The notes under the pieces: model-generated
Database searches by the model: none
What the model saw: the letters and a program-made list of their open reading frames with translations, nothing else
What the model was told of the DNA's origin: nothing
Source: a virus
Length of the DNA: 42,688 nt
IMG/VR virus record: IMGVR_UViG_3300048589_000195
Span: 1-42,688 of that record
Strand: one strand, 5' to 3'
Made by a program: the position numbers and the translations under genes
Shown: piece by piece, positions 1-6,525 of the stretch
Layout of the letters: every line of letters starts with the position of its first letter
Numbering within the stretch: the first letter of the stretch is position 1

Positions 1-96
1 AGCCTACTGGCCTGATGGTGGACGCCGGACGAGAGGCGATGCAACGCGCACCCGATTTAGGCGGCATCGTGTCCGCGAATACGGCGGAAGTCATGG
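1..96. repeat. Terminal direct repeat, left copy
   Basis: These 96 bases are identical to the last 96 bases of the window (42593-42688). Reading frame is continuous across the join: the gene starting at 42565 continues in frame at base 3. The simplest reading is an assembly overlap of a circular or circularly permuted genome; a true short terminal repeat is possible but would cut a gene. Confidence 0.95.
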
Positions 97-260
97 ATTC
101 GTACACCGCCATGCTCGCCGCAGCGCCCACCCCGCCGGTCGTGCTGCCGCCGCATGACGACCCGACGAGTGATCCGTGGCTGCATGAGTACGCCGAGAGG
201 TACGCCCGAGCCGCACTGGCGCAGTACGGAATCGTTGATCGGCAGGAGGATGCAGCATGA
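1..260 (+). CDS. Small accessory phage protein, C-terminal part (gene begins at 42565)
   Basis: This is the 3' part of a gene whose ATG lies at 42565, with the join made through the 96-base repeat. The whole protein is about 95 aa and starts MSEWKVVPVEPT. It then carries a segment YTAMLAAAPTPP that also occurs in the protein at 41530-41847, where both blocks sit in the same order. The C-terminal half (HEYAERYARAALAQYG) is helical and resembles short C-termini common in phage accessory proteins. Function unknown. It overlaps the next gene by four bases (ATGA), so it belongs to the plus-strand accessory operon. An internal ATG at 15 could make a shorter product, but the shared N-terminus argues for 42565 as the start. 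Confidence 0.75.
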   Translation, partial: PTGLMVDAGREAMQRAPDLGGIVSANTAEVMDSYTAMLAAAPTPPVVLPPHDDPTSDPWLHEYAERYARAALAQYGIVDRQEDAA

Positions 261-451
261 GTGACGACATGAAATTACGCGACTACTTCGCAGCGAAGGC
301 AATGCATGCGCTCATTGCATCCGGGGCCGAGGTGCATATCCATAAAGCAGACGGAGTCCTCACTCTGCCTGGTAAGGTCGGCATTCCGCCTTTGGCATAT
401 GAGTACGCCGACGCAATGCTTGCAGCGAGGGATCAAGGAGCAGAGCGATGA
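257..451 (+). CDS. Small hypothetical phage protein (64 aa)
   Basis: A 64-residue protein of unknown function. It is soluble, with no membrane segment or cysteine cluster. The middle has alternating beta-like residues (AEVHIHKADGVLTLPG), followed by a helical end (YEYADAMLAARDQ). The block ADAMLAARD resembles the TAMLAAAP block seen in two neighbours, which fits the exchange of small modules in this cluster. It starts at an ATGA overlap with the preceding gene, after the ribosome binding sequence GGAGGATGCAGC, and overlaps the next gene at 448-451 in the same way. It is probably co-translated with its neighbours. Confidence 0.7.
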   Translation: MSDDMKLRDYFAAKAMHALIASGAEVHIHKADGVLTLPGKVGIPPLAYEYADAMLAARDQGAER

Positions 452-795
452 ATGGCCGTGACCTGTTGGAGCTTGCAGCGAAGGCTGCGGAGATCGAATA
501 CGGCGCAGATCGGCTCGACTGTGGTCTGTCGATAACGCTACCAAGCGGCCATCACAAGTCGCTGCCGAGATGGAACCCGCTCGCTGACGACGGCGATGCA
601 CTGCGGCTGGCGGTGAAGCTGTGTTTGCGGGTCGATGTTTTGCCGTGGGCAGTTGACGCATACGAGTGGAATGAGCGCCCCCACGACGACGGCGGTATCC
701 GCGCAGATGAGTGCGGCAACGATCTCTCTGCCGCAACCCGTCGCGCAATCACCCGAGCAGCAGCAGAGATCGGCAGGAGGATGAAGCATGAGTGA
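448..795 (+). CDS. Conserved phage accessory protein (115 aa, starts MNGRDLLELAAKAA)
   Basis: A 115-residue soluble protein that opens with the helix MNGRDLLELAAKAA and contains WNPLADDGDALRLAVKL. Proteins with this opening and this central block are common in the early regions of phages of Burkholderia, Pseudomonas and related hosts; the family resemblance is from memory and no function is established. The segment around residue 80 (HDDGGIRADECG) is followed by a helical tail rich in Arg and Ala. It overlaps its neighbours by four bases on the left and eight on the right. It is part of the plus-strand accessory operon, probably early. Confidence 0.75.
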   Translation: MNGRDLLELAAKAAEIEYGADRLDCGLSITLPSGHHKSLPRWNPLADDGDALRLAVKLCLRVDVLPWAVDAYEWNERPHDDGGIRADECGNDLSAATRRAITRAAAEIGRRMKHE

Positions 796-1204
796 ATACG
801 CCAAACGTGACCACATGATGCTCGACAGGCAGGGAGGACACTACTCACGGCATGTCTCCGCCATGACCGCCGAGGGCCTACATGCCAAGTCCGACATTGC
901 GGGAGAACTGGCCTTCAGAGACTGGAAGATCGCCGCCCTGCTCGACCGGCTCGACGCGGCGGAGAAAGAACTGACAACGCTTTGGGAGGCAATCGGACTC
1001 GCGTCAACCATTAAGAGTGACATGGAGATTGACACATCAGACCCGCTCGGGATGATGCAACAGGTCGCTCGCCATGCGGATGAGTTGGAGCGGGAGAACG
1101 AGCGGCTGCGCGATCTACTGGCCCGCACTCTAGGCGGGCACCGTGACCTCGACTTGCAGGACGCAATCATTGCCGCTCTCGACGCCGCAAGGGGGGAGAA
1201 ATGA
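788..1204 (+). CDS. Ea22-like coiled-coil accessory protein (138 aa)
   Basis: Residues 27-45 (MTAEGLHAKSDIAGELAFR) match the block typical of Ea22-type proteins, a loose family of phage early-region proteins of unknown function. The rest is mostly helical: residues 48-66 (IAALLDRLDAAEKELTTLW) and 96-112 (ADELERENERLRDLLAR) look like coiled-coil heptads with leucines at regular spacing. The C-terminus (RDLDLQDAIIAALDAA) is an amphipathic helix. This probably forms an oligomer. The start is the ATG at 788, seven bases upstream of the preceding stop; the gene ends in an ATGA overlap with the next. Confidence 0.75.
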   Translation: MSEYAKRDHMMLDRQGGHYSRHVSAMTAEGLHAKSDIAGELAFRDWKIAALLDRLDAAEKELTTLWEAIGLASTIKSDMEIDTSDPLGMMQQVARHADELERENERLRDLLARTLGGHRDLDLQDAIIAALDAARGEK

Positions 1205-1413
1205 AGCGCACACCGTGGTACCCATCGAGCGTGAAGCCGGCTCGGGCTGGCCTGTACGAAGTGAAGTTTGCGCTGGATCGCCGGCCGATTCTCCGGCGAT
1301 GGAATGGCGAGCGTTGGACGATGCGGCACACCGATATGCCGACGATTTTCTGTCGGCACCGCCTCGACAAATGGCGCGGACTCGCGCAGCCGAGCGACCG
1401 GAGGGAGAAATGA
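1201..1413 (+). CDS. Small phage protein, paralogue A of the MKRT-WYP pair (70 aa)
   Basis: A 70-residue basic protein opening MKRTPWYPSSVKPARAGLYE and ending in KWRGLAQPSDRREK. The gene at 1715-1915 encodes a paralogue with the same opening and the same end (QWRGLAQPSERREG), and the DNA at both ends is almost identical, whereas the middle differs. The pattern WYP...KP...G.YE...F...WRGL is frequent among short phage proteins of unknown function and suggests a small beta fold with conserved tryptophans. The two copies flank an unrelated gene (1410-1718), so the arrangement looks like duplication or recombination between repeats. ATGA overlaps on both sides. Confidence 0.7.
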   Translation: MKRTPWYPSSVKPARAGLYEVKFALDRRPILRRWNGERWTMRHTDMPTIFCRHRLDKWRGLAQPSDRREK

Positions 1414-1718
1414 TCGACGCCGAAACGATCCGAGTCTGGCGCATCAACTACGGGCTAGACACCCGCACGCCGGAACAGGCCATGCGCTGGTGGTCCGGCG
1501 AAATGCACGGGTGCGCACCGGCTGGGGCTGTCGCTGCGCTCGGGCTGTGCCTTGACGAGATTGAACGGCTGCGCTCTGCAATCAATTGGGCCTGCGGATA
1601 CGACGAAGGAGAGCCCCACTTTGGTGAGCAACCCGAGCAGGACGCGAGCTACGCATGGCGGCACGAACTGCGCAGGCGGGCCGGGATGCCGTGGAAAGTC
1701 GAACGGAGGGAGAAATGA
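1410..1718 (+). CDS. Hypothetical phage protein (102 aa)
   Basis: The start is the ATG at 1410 that overlaps the preceding stop (ATGA), preceded by GGAGGGAGAA, which also precedes the paralogous start at 1715. The protein has an N-terminal stretch TIRVWRINYGLDTRTPEQA, a helical segment AVAALGLCLDEIERLRSAIN, and a final basic helix (YAWRHELRRRAGM). No motif that I can assign to an activity. It lies between two paralogous genes and may have been captured there by recombination at the shared sequences. Confidence 0.65.
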   Translation: MIDAETIRVWRINYGLDTRTPEQAMRWWSGEMHGCAPAGAVAALGLCLDEIERLRSAINWACGYDEGEPHFGEQPEQDASYAWRHELRRRAGMPWKVERREK

Positions 1719-1915
1719 AGCGCACAGCGTGGTACCCGGCGAGCATCAAGCCGGTGCGGGATGGCTGGTATGAGTGGCGCTGTACTAGCCTTTTCCTCTA
1801 TCGCAAGCTGCAATTCGAAATGCAGGATTGGCGAGGCGAGTGGGTGAGACTGTATCCCTGCCCACAATGCCAATGGCGCGGACTCGCGCAGCCGAGCGAG
1901 CGGAGGGAAGGATGA
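1715..1915 (+). CDS. Small phage protein, paralogue B of the MKRT-WYP pair (66 aa)
   Basis: A paralogue of the protein at 1201-1413: it opens MKRTAWYPASIKPVRDGWYE and closes with CPQCQWRGLAQPSERREG. The middle differs and contains a CPQC pair absent from the other copy. The start at 1715 is chosen by alignment with that copy and by the ribosome binding sequence GGAGGGAGAA; a longer frame extends upstream to 1655 but overlaps the previous gene and lacks the shared N-terminus. Function unknown. Confidence 0.7.
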   Translation: MKRTAWYPASIKPVRDGWYEWRCTSLFLYRKLQFEMQDWRGEWVRLYPCPQCQWRGLAQPSERREG

Positions 1916-2148
1916 TCGAGAGATTGCTATGCGCCTTGCTTGGGCACAAATACATTGTGCAGCGGGTATTCAGTGCGACTTCACGGCAGATCGGCTGCAC
2001 ACGATGCGGGCGCGAGTGGGGAATGCACGACCCAACCCGCAGCCTAATTCCGTGGGACGGCGATCTTGAGGATATGTACCGCAGCTTTGGGCAATGGCCC
2101 GGCATCACCGTACCGCCGAGCGATGCTGCTGACCGGAGGGAAGGATGA
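1912..2148 (+). CDS. Small CxxC protein, DUF1660-like (78 aa)
   Basis: A 78-residue protein that opens MIERLLCALLGHKYIVQRV and has a CTRCGREWG knuckle at about residues 32-40. A short hydrophobic start ending in LxGHK followed by one CxxC pair is the pattern of the DUF1660 group of small phage proteins; the assignment is by resemblance only. With Cys7, His12 and the CxxC pair it could bind one zinc ion. It sits at an ATGA overlap with both neighbours. Function unknown. Confidence 0.6.
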   Translation: MIERLLCALLGHKYIVQRVFSATSRQIGCTRCGREWGMHDPTRSLIPWDGDLEDMYRSFGQWPGITVPPSDAADRREG

Positions 2149-2579
2149 AATACAACCTCACGGATCAGCGATTCGGCAGGCTGATTGTCGTAGATTTGGA
2201 TGGCATCACGATCAACGGAAAGTATCGGTGGTTGTGCTCTTGCGAATGTGGCGGATCAGCAATCGTCACCACCGATATGCTGCGTAGTGGTCACTCGCGA
2301 TCTTGCGGATGTCTGCGCGCCGAAGCCGCAGCTGCAACGGGGCGGGCGAAAGCAATCGAGCCTCGCATCGGCGAGAGGCATCATCGGCTCGTCGTGCTGG
2401 CAGCCGCAGGCCGAGATGACGCCGGCAAGGTGCTTGTGCGCTGCCGCTGCGACTGCGGCAGGACGGTTGTCATGCGATGGGGCAATGTGCGCTCTGGGAA
2501 CAGCAAGTCGTGCGGCTGCTACGTGCGCACACGTAAGTACGCGCCGACGATGGCCCATCCGTGGAGGGCCTCGGCGTGA
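2145..2579 (+). CDS. Protein of two zinc-knuckle domains, like the DNA-binding part of phage HNH endonucleases (144 aa)
   Basis: Two tandem copies of one domain. Copy 1 (about residues 5-60) has CSCECG followed by SRSCGCLR; copy 2 (about 78-134) has CRCDCG followed by SKSCGCYV. The same domain, with RCSCG and SCGC, forms the N-terminal part of the HNH endonuclease at 14917-15561 in this genome. In such endonucleases it precedes the HNH nuclease part and probably binds DNA. Here no nuclease domain follows: the protein ends soon after copy 2. It may be a DNA-binding protein derived from a homing endonuclease, or a remnant of one. It starts at an ATGA overlap and ends in a GTGA overlap with the next gene. 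Confidence 0.75.
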   Translation: MKYNLTDQRFGRLIVVDLDGITINGKYRWLCSCECGGSAIVTTDMLRSGHSRSCGCLRAEAAAATGRAKAIEPRIGERHHRLVVLAAAGRDDAGKVLVRCRCDCGRTVVMRWGNVRSGNSKSCGCYVRTRKYAPTMAHPWRASA

Positions 2580-3259
2580 CCCCACTCATCCAGCGATGGG
2601 CGCGCATCCTGCCCTATCCCGGTGACGGCGCGCACTGGTTCGACCTTGGCACGATGAGCGGCGAAACCGAAACGTTCGACTGGTCGGATGATCGAATCGC
2701 TCGACTGCCATTCCAGCGCACGATGATCGTGGCGAGTGATGTTCGCGGCGATGAATGCGCGCTACTGGCAATCTGTGCCCAGGCGTCGGTAACGGTGGCC
2801 GGAGACTTCCTGCATCGTGGCGAGCATAAGCAGATTGGGCCGTTCGTGTACTTCCAGACGCCGGACGGTTTGCGGCTGCATCGAATCGAGGGCATCCCGC
2901 GCGAAACCGTACACCTGTGCCTAGCGCTGATTCACCGGCTCGTCACCAGACTCGACGCAGGATCGGTCGAAGCGTTCGCATCCGAACCGGATCTCGGCCT
3001 GACGAGCAAACGCAGAATGGCGAAGGGCAAACCACCACTGCGGTACTCGTGGCAGACGGTCGTCGTCGGTGGCCCGAAGTCTGAGCAGCGCGATGGGCTC
3101 GGCGGCACGCACGCAAGCCCGAGAGCGCACACACGGCGCGGGCACTGGCGCACCCTTCGTACTGGAAGGCGAGTCTGGATCAAAGACTGCCGAGTAGGCA
3201 ATCCTGCGCTCGGGTCGGTGTTCCATGACTATCGGGTGCGCGATGCTGCTGACCGCTGA
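2576..3259 (+). CDS. Conserved hypothetical phage protein with basic C-terminal region (227 aa)
   Basis: Start is taken as GTG 2576, which overlaps the preceding stop (GTGA); an upstream ATG at 2561 is less likely. The N-terminal 150 residues look like a globular alpha/beta domain (FDLGTMSGETETFDWSDD near the start; FVYFQTPDGLRLHRIEGIPR in the middle). The C-terminal part, about residues 170-227, is very basic and carries RRGHWRTLRTGRRVWIKDCR. This RGHWR...G..VWV..C block occurs at the end of many small phage proteins of unknown function and may bind nucleic acid. It is the last full-length gene of the plus-strand operon before the tandem leftward terminators. Confidence 0.7.
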   Translation: MTPLIQRWARILPYPGDGAHWFDLGTMSGETETFDWSDDRIARLPFQRTMIVASDVRGDECALLAICAQASVTVAGDFLHRGEHKQIGPFVYFQTPDGLRLHRIEGIPRETVHLCLALIHRLVTRLDAGSVEAFASEPDLGLTSKRRMAKGKPPLRYSWQTVVVGGPKSEQRDGLGGTHASPRAHTRRGHWRTLRTGRRVWIKDCRVGNPALGSVFHDYRVRDAADR

Positions 3260-3347
3260 CGACCTGGCCCGGAGGCTCGGCCTGCACCCAGTCTACGTCC
3301 GGGACGTGGTGAGCATGAAAAAGCCCCGGCCCGAAGGCCAGGGCTAA
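3243..3347 (+). pseudogene. Short helix-turn-helix ORF, possible remnant (34 aa)
   Basis: A 34-codon frame overlapping the previous stop. Its first 23 residues (LTADDLARRLGLHPVYVRDV) look like one helix-turn-helix of the HTH_17/excisionase type. The frame then runs into the hairpin of a terminator and ends in low-value sequence. Phage excisionases and MerR-like proteins are longer, so this is either a minimal DNA-binding peptide or the 5' remnant of a gene cut by the arrival of the terminator region. No clear ribosome binding site. Confidence 0.3.
3318..3345 (-). terminator. Intrinsic terminator of the minus-strand block (distal)
   Basis: Stem of AGCCC/GGCC on 3322-3331 with GGCC/GGGCT on 3336-3345, one C-A mismatch, and loop CGAA (UUCG in the minus-strand RNA). 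A run of five A at 3318-3322 gives the U tract in the leftward direction. Second in line after the hairpin at 3384-3417. Confidence 0.8.
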
Positions 3348-3383
3348 CGGTCAACGACCGGAGGAGACACCTGCGCAGCGAGG

Positions 3384-3417
3384 AAAAAACCCCGGCGACC
3401 TTTCGCCGCCGCCGGGG
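3384..3417 (-). terminator. Intrinsic terminator just after Rz1 (proximal)
   Basis: Arms CCCCGGCG (3390-3397) and CGCCGGGG (3410-3417), with six A at 3384-3389 giving a U6 tract on the minus strand. It begins 13 bases after the stop of the Rz1 gene, so it closes the long leftward transcript; the hairpin at 3318-3345 backs it up. No T tract on the other side, so it should not stop plus-strand transcription. Confidence 0.88.
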
Positions 3418-3429
3418 GAACTCCCTCAA

Positions 3430-3693
3430 CTACTCTGGCTGCACCACGTCGGTGACGTAGCGCATCAATCCTTCGTGCCGCGCCTGGCAGTCCGAATGAG
3501 CCACCGCCGCGGATCTGACCGCCTGCGCGGCATCCTCCAGCGGCACGCGGCCCTCACCGCCGAGCGCCGGCCACGGCTGGCACGCCTGCATCGTCCAAGC
3601 TGGCGGCGGCGCCGGCCGGACCAGGATCGGCTGCGGCGTCCCAAAGCAACCGCCAAGAGCCAGGAAGGCTGGAACAATCAGCATCCGCTTCAA
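3430..3693 (-). CDS. Rz1: Rz1-like outer-membrane spanin lipoprotein (87 aa)
   Basis: The N-terminus MKRMLIVPAFLALGGC is a lipoprotein signal peptide with lipobox LGGC, so Cys16 would be lipidated. A proline-rich stretch follows (PQPILVRPAPPPAW), typical of o-spanins. The gene starts inside the Rz gene (3554-3949) in another frame and extends 124 bases past its stop, the overlapping arrangement known for Rz/Rz1 pairs. O-spanins join the inner-membrane Rz protein across the periplasm and fuse the two membranes in the last step of lysis. At 87 aa it is longer than lambda Rz1 (60 aa). The tandem terminators lie just downstream. Confidence 0.88.
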   Translation of the reverse strand: MKRMLIVPAFLALGGCFGTPQPILVRPAPPPAWTMQACQPWPALGGEGRVPLEDAAQAVRSAAVAHSDCQARHEGLMRYVTDVVQPE

Positions 3694-3949
3694 CTCGCAC
3701 CTCCCTGATGACCGTCCGTACCCGCTCGGGCCGGGCGCGCAATGTCTCTATCTCGACGTGCAGCTTGTCCAGCCGCCGCGCCTGATCCAGCCACTCGGCG
3801 TTGATCGCGTTGACCCGCGCCTGCTCGACCGCCTGCCAGCTCGCCCGCTCGCCCGCCACGCCTCGGCGGTAGGCAGCGCCGTGCGACCAGGCAAGGGCCG
3901 CGACCAGCACGCCAGCGGCGGCGAGGTAGAGCCATGCGCGGGGAATCAT
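3554..3949 (-). CDS. Rz: Rz-like inner-membrane spanin (131 aa)
   Basis: Start at the ATG 3949, overlapping the amidase stop (ATGA). Residues 6-22 (WLYLAAAGVLVAALAWS) form the N-terminal membrane anchor; residues 30-80 are a charged helix with coiled-coil character (ERASWQAVEQARVNAINAEW, then RRLDKLHVEIETLRARPERV). This type II topology with a periplasmic helical rod is the hallmark of i-spanins. The C-terminal part contains Cys near residue 91. It works with the overlapping Rz1 lipoprotein to disrupt the outer membrane after the amidase has degraded the wall. Confidence 0.87.
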   Translation of the reverse strand: MIPRAWLYLAAAGVLVAALAWSHGAAYRRGVAGERASWQAVEQARVNAINAEWLDQARRLDKLHVEIETLRARPERVRTVIREVRVEADADCSSLPGSWRLLWDAAADPGPAGAAASLDDAGVPAVAGARR

Positions 3950-4488
3950 CGGCGCACCGTCTCGGCCAAGCCGGCCGCAATCGCAATCGCCGCCTCGCGC
4001 TGGCAGTGCGGATCGGTCAGGATGTGCCGCTCGCGCTCGTTGGACAGAAACGCGAGCTCGACCAGGATCGCGATGCGTTCGTAGCGTAGGATGGCCAGAT
4101 CCGACCGGTGCTTCGCGCCACGATTGCGCGTGCCCAGCGCGCCGCACACGCGCTTGTTCACCGCGGCCGCGACCCATTCATACCCGGCATGCAGCGTCTC
4201 GGTGCCGTGGGCCTGCGGCGACGCTGCCGCGTTGCAGTGGATCGACACTATGCAGTCCGCGCCGGCAGCCCTGAGCTTCGATACCCGGTAGCGCAGTGCC
4301 GAGGGCTCGTCGTTGTCGCGCCGGGTCATGGCCACCGACCAGCCGCGGGACAGGCACTCGTCGCGCAGGTGGTGCGCGACGGCCAGCACCACGTCGGCCT
4401 CGCGGACGCCCGCGTAGACGGCGCCGGGGTCGAACTGGCCCCAGGATCTCGACGCGAGACCGTGGCCCGGGTCGATGCCGACGATCAC
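3946..4488 (-). CDS. Endolysin: N-acetylmuramoyl-L-alanine amidase (180 aa)
   Basis: An Amidase_3 family enzyme, which cuts the amide bond between N-acetylmuramic acid and the stem peptide. Visible zinc ligands and catalytic residues fit the family: His9 in GIDPGHG, Glu30 in GVREADVV, His84 in VSIHCNAA, and Glu144 in ILVELAFLSN. I chose the GTG at 4488, which overlaps the preceding stop (GTGA) and puts the first beta strand right at the N-terminus. No signal peptide or anchor, so release through a holin is expected. Two small membrane proteins upstream and the spanins downstream complete a four-part lysis cassette. Confidence 0.92.
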   Translation of the reverse strand: MIVGIDPGHGLASRSWGQFDPGAVYAGVREADVVLAVAHHLRDECLSRGWSVAMTRRDNDEPSALRYRVSKLRAAGADCIVSIHCNAAASPQAHGTETLHAGYEWVAAAVNKRVCGALGTRNRGAKHRSDLAILRYERIAILVELAFLSNERERHILTDPHCQREAAIAIAAGLAETVRR

Positions 4489-4760
4489 AGCATTCGCCGC
4501 TCGAGGTAGCGTTTCAGGTGGCGCCGGTGCTGCAGCCACGACCACCAGGCCCAGCCGGTGGCACCGGCTAGGCAAGTCAGCAGGCCGACCACCCAGCGCG
4601 GCGGATCAGGCTGATCGAACCCGGAAAGCGCGAACACGGCGGCCCCGCCGATGAACAGTGCCGAGACCCAGCCGCCCGGCACGCAAGGCGCCAGCACGAC
4701 GTAGACGGCAGCGGCAACGATGATCGACAGCGAGACCCACAGCAGCAGGGTCGTGATCAT
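4485..4760 (-). CDS. Small membrane protein, holin candidate (91 aa)
   Basis: Three hydrophobic segments: about residues 2-25 (TTLLLWVSLSIIVAAAVYVV), 31-47 (GWVSALFIGGAAVFALS), and 57-74 (WVVGLLTCLAGATGWAWW). A strongly basic tail follows (QHRRHLKRYLERR). Three membrane spans, a length near 90 aa and a positive C-terminus fit class I holins or their partners. It lies directly upstream of the amidase with a GTGA overlap. The gene upstream (4757-5098) also encodes a membrane protein, so one may be the holin and the other an antiholin or accessory protein; sequence alone does not say which. Confidence 0.72.
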   Translation of the reverse strand: MITTLLLWVSLSIIVAAAVYVVLAPCVPGGWVSALFIGGAAVFALSGFDQPDPPRWVVGLLTCLAGATGWAWWSWLQHRRHLKRYLERRML

Positions 4761-5098
4761 GGGTCGAGCCTCAGAAGTTTTCGAACGAAGTCCCGAAGCA
4801 GCTTTGGGGCCTCGATGCCCTTGATTCCGGCGATGATCTCGGCCACGACGATCAAGCCGAAGAGCGCCACCGCGCCGCCGATCCCCTGGGCCACCGGGAT
4901 CGACGTGACGCCTGCCCAATCGACGATAGCCGGCGACGCGAACATCGACAGGCCCACGCCAGAGGCAGCAGAGAACGCCCGATCGATTCTCGTTGACTCG
5001 GGCGGCTGAAAGCGCATCGAGACAAGCGCCCCGACGAAGGTCGGCCACCACTTGGCGGCCAGGGCGGCGACGCCCTCTATCAAGGAATCGACCGCCAT
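4757..5098 (-). CDS. Membrane protein, second holin or holin-like candidate (113 aa)
   Basis: The start at 5098 overlaps the stop of the upstream repeat protein. There are two or three hydrophobic segments: about 10-25 (ALAAKWWPTFVGALVS, weak), 42-60, and 70-92 (GIGGAVALFGLIVVAEIIAG). The C-terminus is basic (LLRDFVRKLLRLDP). The layout resembles phage holins that have a soluble or amphipathic N-terminus and two spans; similar proteins often stand at the head of lysis cassettes. It overlaps the next membrane protein by four bases. Role as holin, pinholin or antiholin is not decided by the sequence. Confidence 0.65.
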   Translation of the reverse strand: MAVDSLIEGVAALAAKWWPTFVGALVSMRFQPPESTRIDRAFSAASGVGLSMFASPAIVDWAGVTSIPVAQGIGGAVALFGLIVVAEIIAGIKGIEAPKLLRDFVRKLLRLDP

Positions 5099-6525
5099 CA
5101 GTGCGCCTCCCTCGCATTGGCCAGCAGGTAGCCAGCCTTCCCGCTCACCGGCTCTGTGAAAGTGATCGCCGACTGGCCCACGGCGAGGAAGTCGAGCGTG
5201 AATTCCGCGTCGCCGTTCGCGTCGGTGAGCGCATCGGCCGACACCGCGACGAAGCCGGGCGTCTCTGACACCGCCTGCAGGGTGATGCCAGCCGGGCTCC
5301 CAGAACCCACCACGACCTGCACGCGGGCCGTGCGGCTCGCGACCGGGTAATCGGCCATCCGCAGCGCGTAGGGGCGAATACCGACGATGTCCTCGTTCGA
5401 CAGGATCGAGTAGACCGGCGAGAAGGCCAGCGTGACGGCGCGGATCGTGTCCCAGGTGGGCGAGAAGTCCGCCGACACCGCGGCGGTGATGTTCCAGCTC
5501 GGCTGAAGGTCGCGCGCGACGGTGCCCGGCAGCGCGGCGATGTTCCACGACCCCGGCAAGTCCTTGGTGATCGAGGCGGTCGTGTTCCAGGTGATCGCCT
5601 GGTCGGCCGAGACGGCATTCAGGACATCCCACGCCGGCGCGTAGTCGAGCTCGGGATTTGATGTCGAGTCCCAGGTCGCCGTGAAGTCGGCCGTGACCGG
5701 GAACGGCAGGTCGCCGCCGCCATCGATCTCGCCCACCTCGCCGATCTCCCAGCCTGGCGAGAAGTCTGCGGCCACGGACTCGACGATCGAGAACTCGATC
5801 GTGTAGCTTGCGACGACCGACGAGATGCTGCCCGGCGCCCAGGTGTCCGCACCCTCGACGGTGCGCGGGAACCAGGCAATCTCGTACTCGGTCAGGAACC
5901 CGAGCAGCCACGCCGGCGAGAAGTCGCGCGAGACCGCCGCGAGCTCGTCGATGTCCCAGCCCGGCGAGAAGTCCGCTGAGACCGGGTTCAGGTCGGTGAT
6001 CGAATACTCGGTCGCGAAATCCGCTTCGACGTAAGCGATCGTGGCCCATGTGGGCAAGAGATCGCGCGTGACCGAGTTGCGGATGTCCCAGGCCGGCGCG
6101 TAGGATCGCGGCGCCACCGCGGCGATGATCGACCACGACTGCGGGAAACTCGCGCTGATCGAGCCGGCGAGGTTGAACGATGCCGCGTAGTCTTGCGAGA
6201 CCGTGCCGCCCAGGTCGAACGAGACGAGATAGTCCGCCGTGACCGTGGTGCCGTCGTTGTCGAACTCGACGACCAGGTCGGCGGTGATTGCCTCGCGCGC
6301 ATCCCACGAGAACGTCGCCGACGCCGGTCCGACCGAGGCCAGCGTTTCCCACTCGGCGGTGTAATCCGCCGAGACCGCGCCGCCTTCAAGATCGAACGAG
6401 ACGACAAGTTCGGCCGGGCTGACCGGCTCGAAGATGTCGAACGTCGGCGCGAAGTCGGCGGTGACCGGCTCGCTCTCGAGCAGATACCAGCCGTCGAGGT
6501 CGAACCAGCTCGGCGCGACGCTCAC
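5098..6525 (-). CDS. Virion-type protein of about 23 short W-D-I repeats plus a C-terminal Ig-like domain (475 aa)
   Basis: Residues 1 to about 355 consist of roughly 23 degenerate repeats with a period of about 14 residues. The consensus is aromatic-S/T-P/A-x-W-D/N-I-x3-V-T/S-x-D, with examples FSPTWDTIRAV, YAPAWDIRNSV and FSPGWDIDELAAV. The conserved aromatic/W and alternating small and hydrophobic residues suggest a beta structure such as a solenoid or stacked hairpins. A spacer GEVGEIDGGG interrupts the array near residue 270. Residues from about 375 to the end resemble an Ig-like domain (VQVVVGSGSPAGITLQAVSE, then DANGDAEFTLDF). It lies between lysis and tail genes, so it is probably a tail or surface appendage protein. 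Function unknown. Confidence 0.75.
   Translation of the reverse strand: MSVAPSWFDLDGWYLLESEPVTADFAPTFDIFEPVSPAELVVSFDLEGGAVSADYTAEWETLASVGPASATFSWDAREAITADLVVEFDNDGTTVTADYLVSFDLGGTVSQDYAASFNLAGSISASFPQSWSIIAAVAPRSYAPAWDIRNSVTRDLLPTWATIAYVEADFATEYSITDLNPVSADFSPGWDIDELAAVSRDFSPAWLLGFLTEYEIAWFPRTVEGADTWAPGSISSVVASYTIEFSIVESVAADFSPGWEIGEVGEIDGGGDLPFPVTADFTATWDSTSNPELDYAPAWDVLNAVSADQAITWNTTASITKDLPGSWNIAALPGTVARDLQPSWNITAAVSADFSPTWDTIRAVTLAFSPVYSILSNEDIVGIRPYALRMADYPVASRTARVQVVVGSGSPAGITLQAVSETPGFVAVSADALTDANGDAEFTLDFLAVGQSAITFTEPVSGKAGYLLANAREAH

Noticed and set aside
3260-3429. Attachment site next to the short HTH frame
   Set aside because: No integrase, and the region is explained by two terminators; no tRNA-like sequence is visible.
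4757-6352. Long minus-strand frame upstream of the second holin candidate
   Set aside because: Only its last 113 codons look like protein; the rest is the other frame of the repeat protein at 5098-6525.
5098-6525. CRISPR array suggested by regular spacing
   Set aside because: The periodicity is at protein level, the DNA units are not identical, and the reading frame is open throughout.
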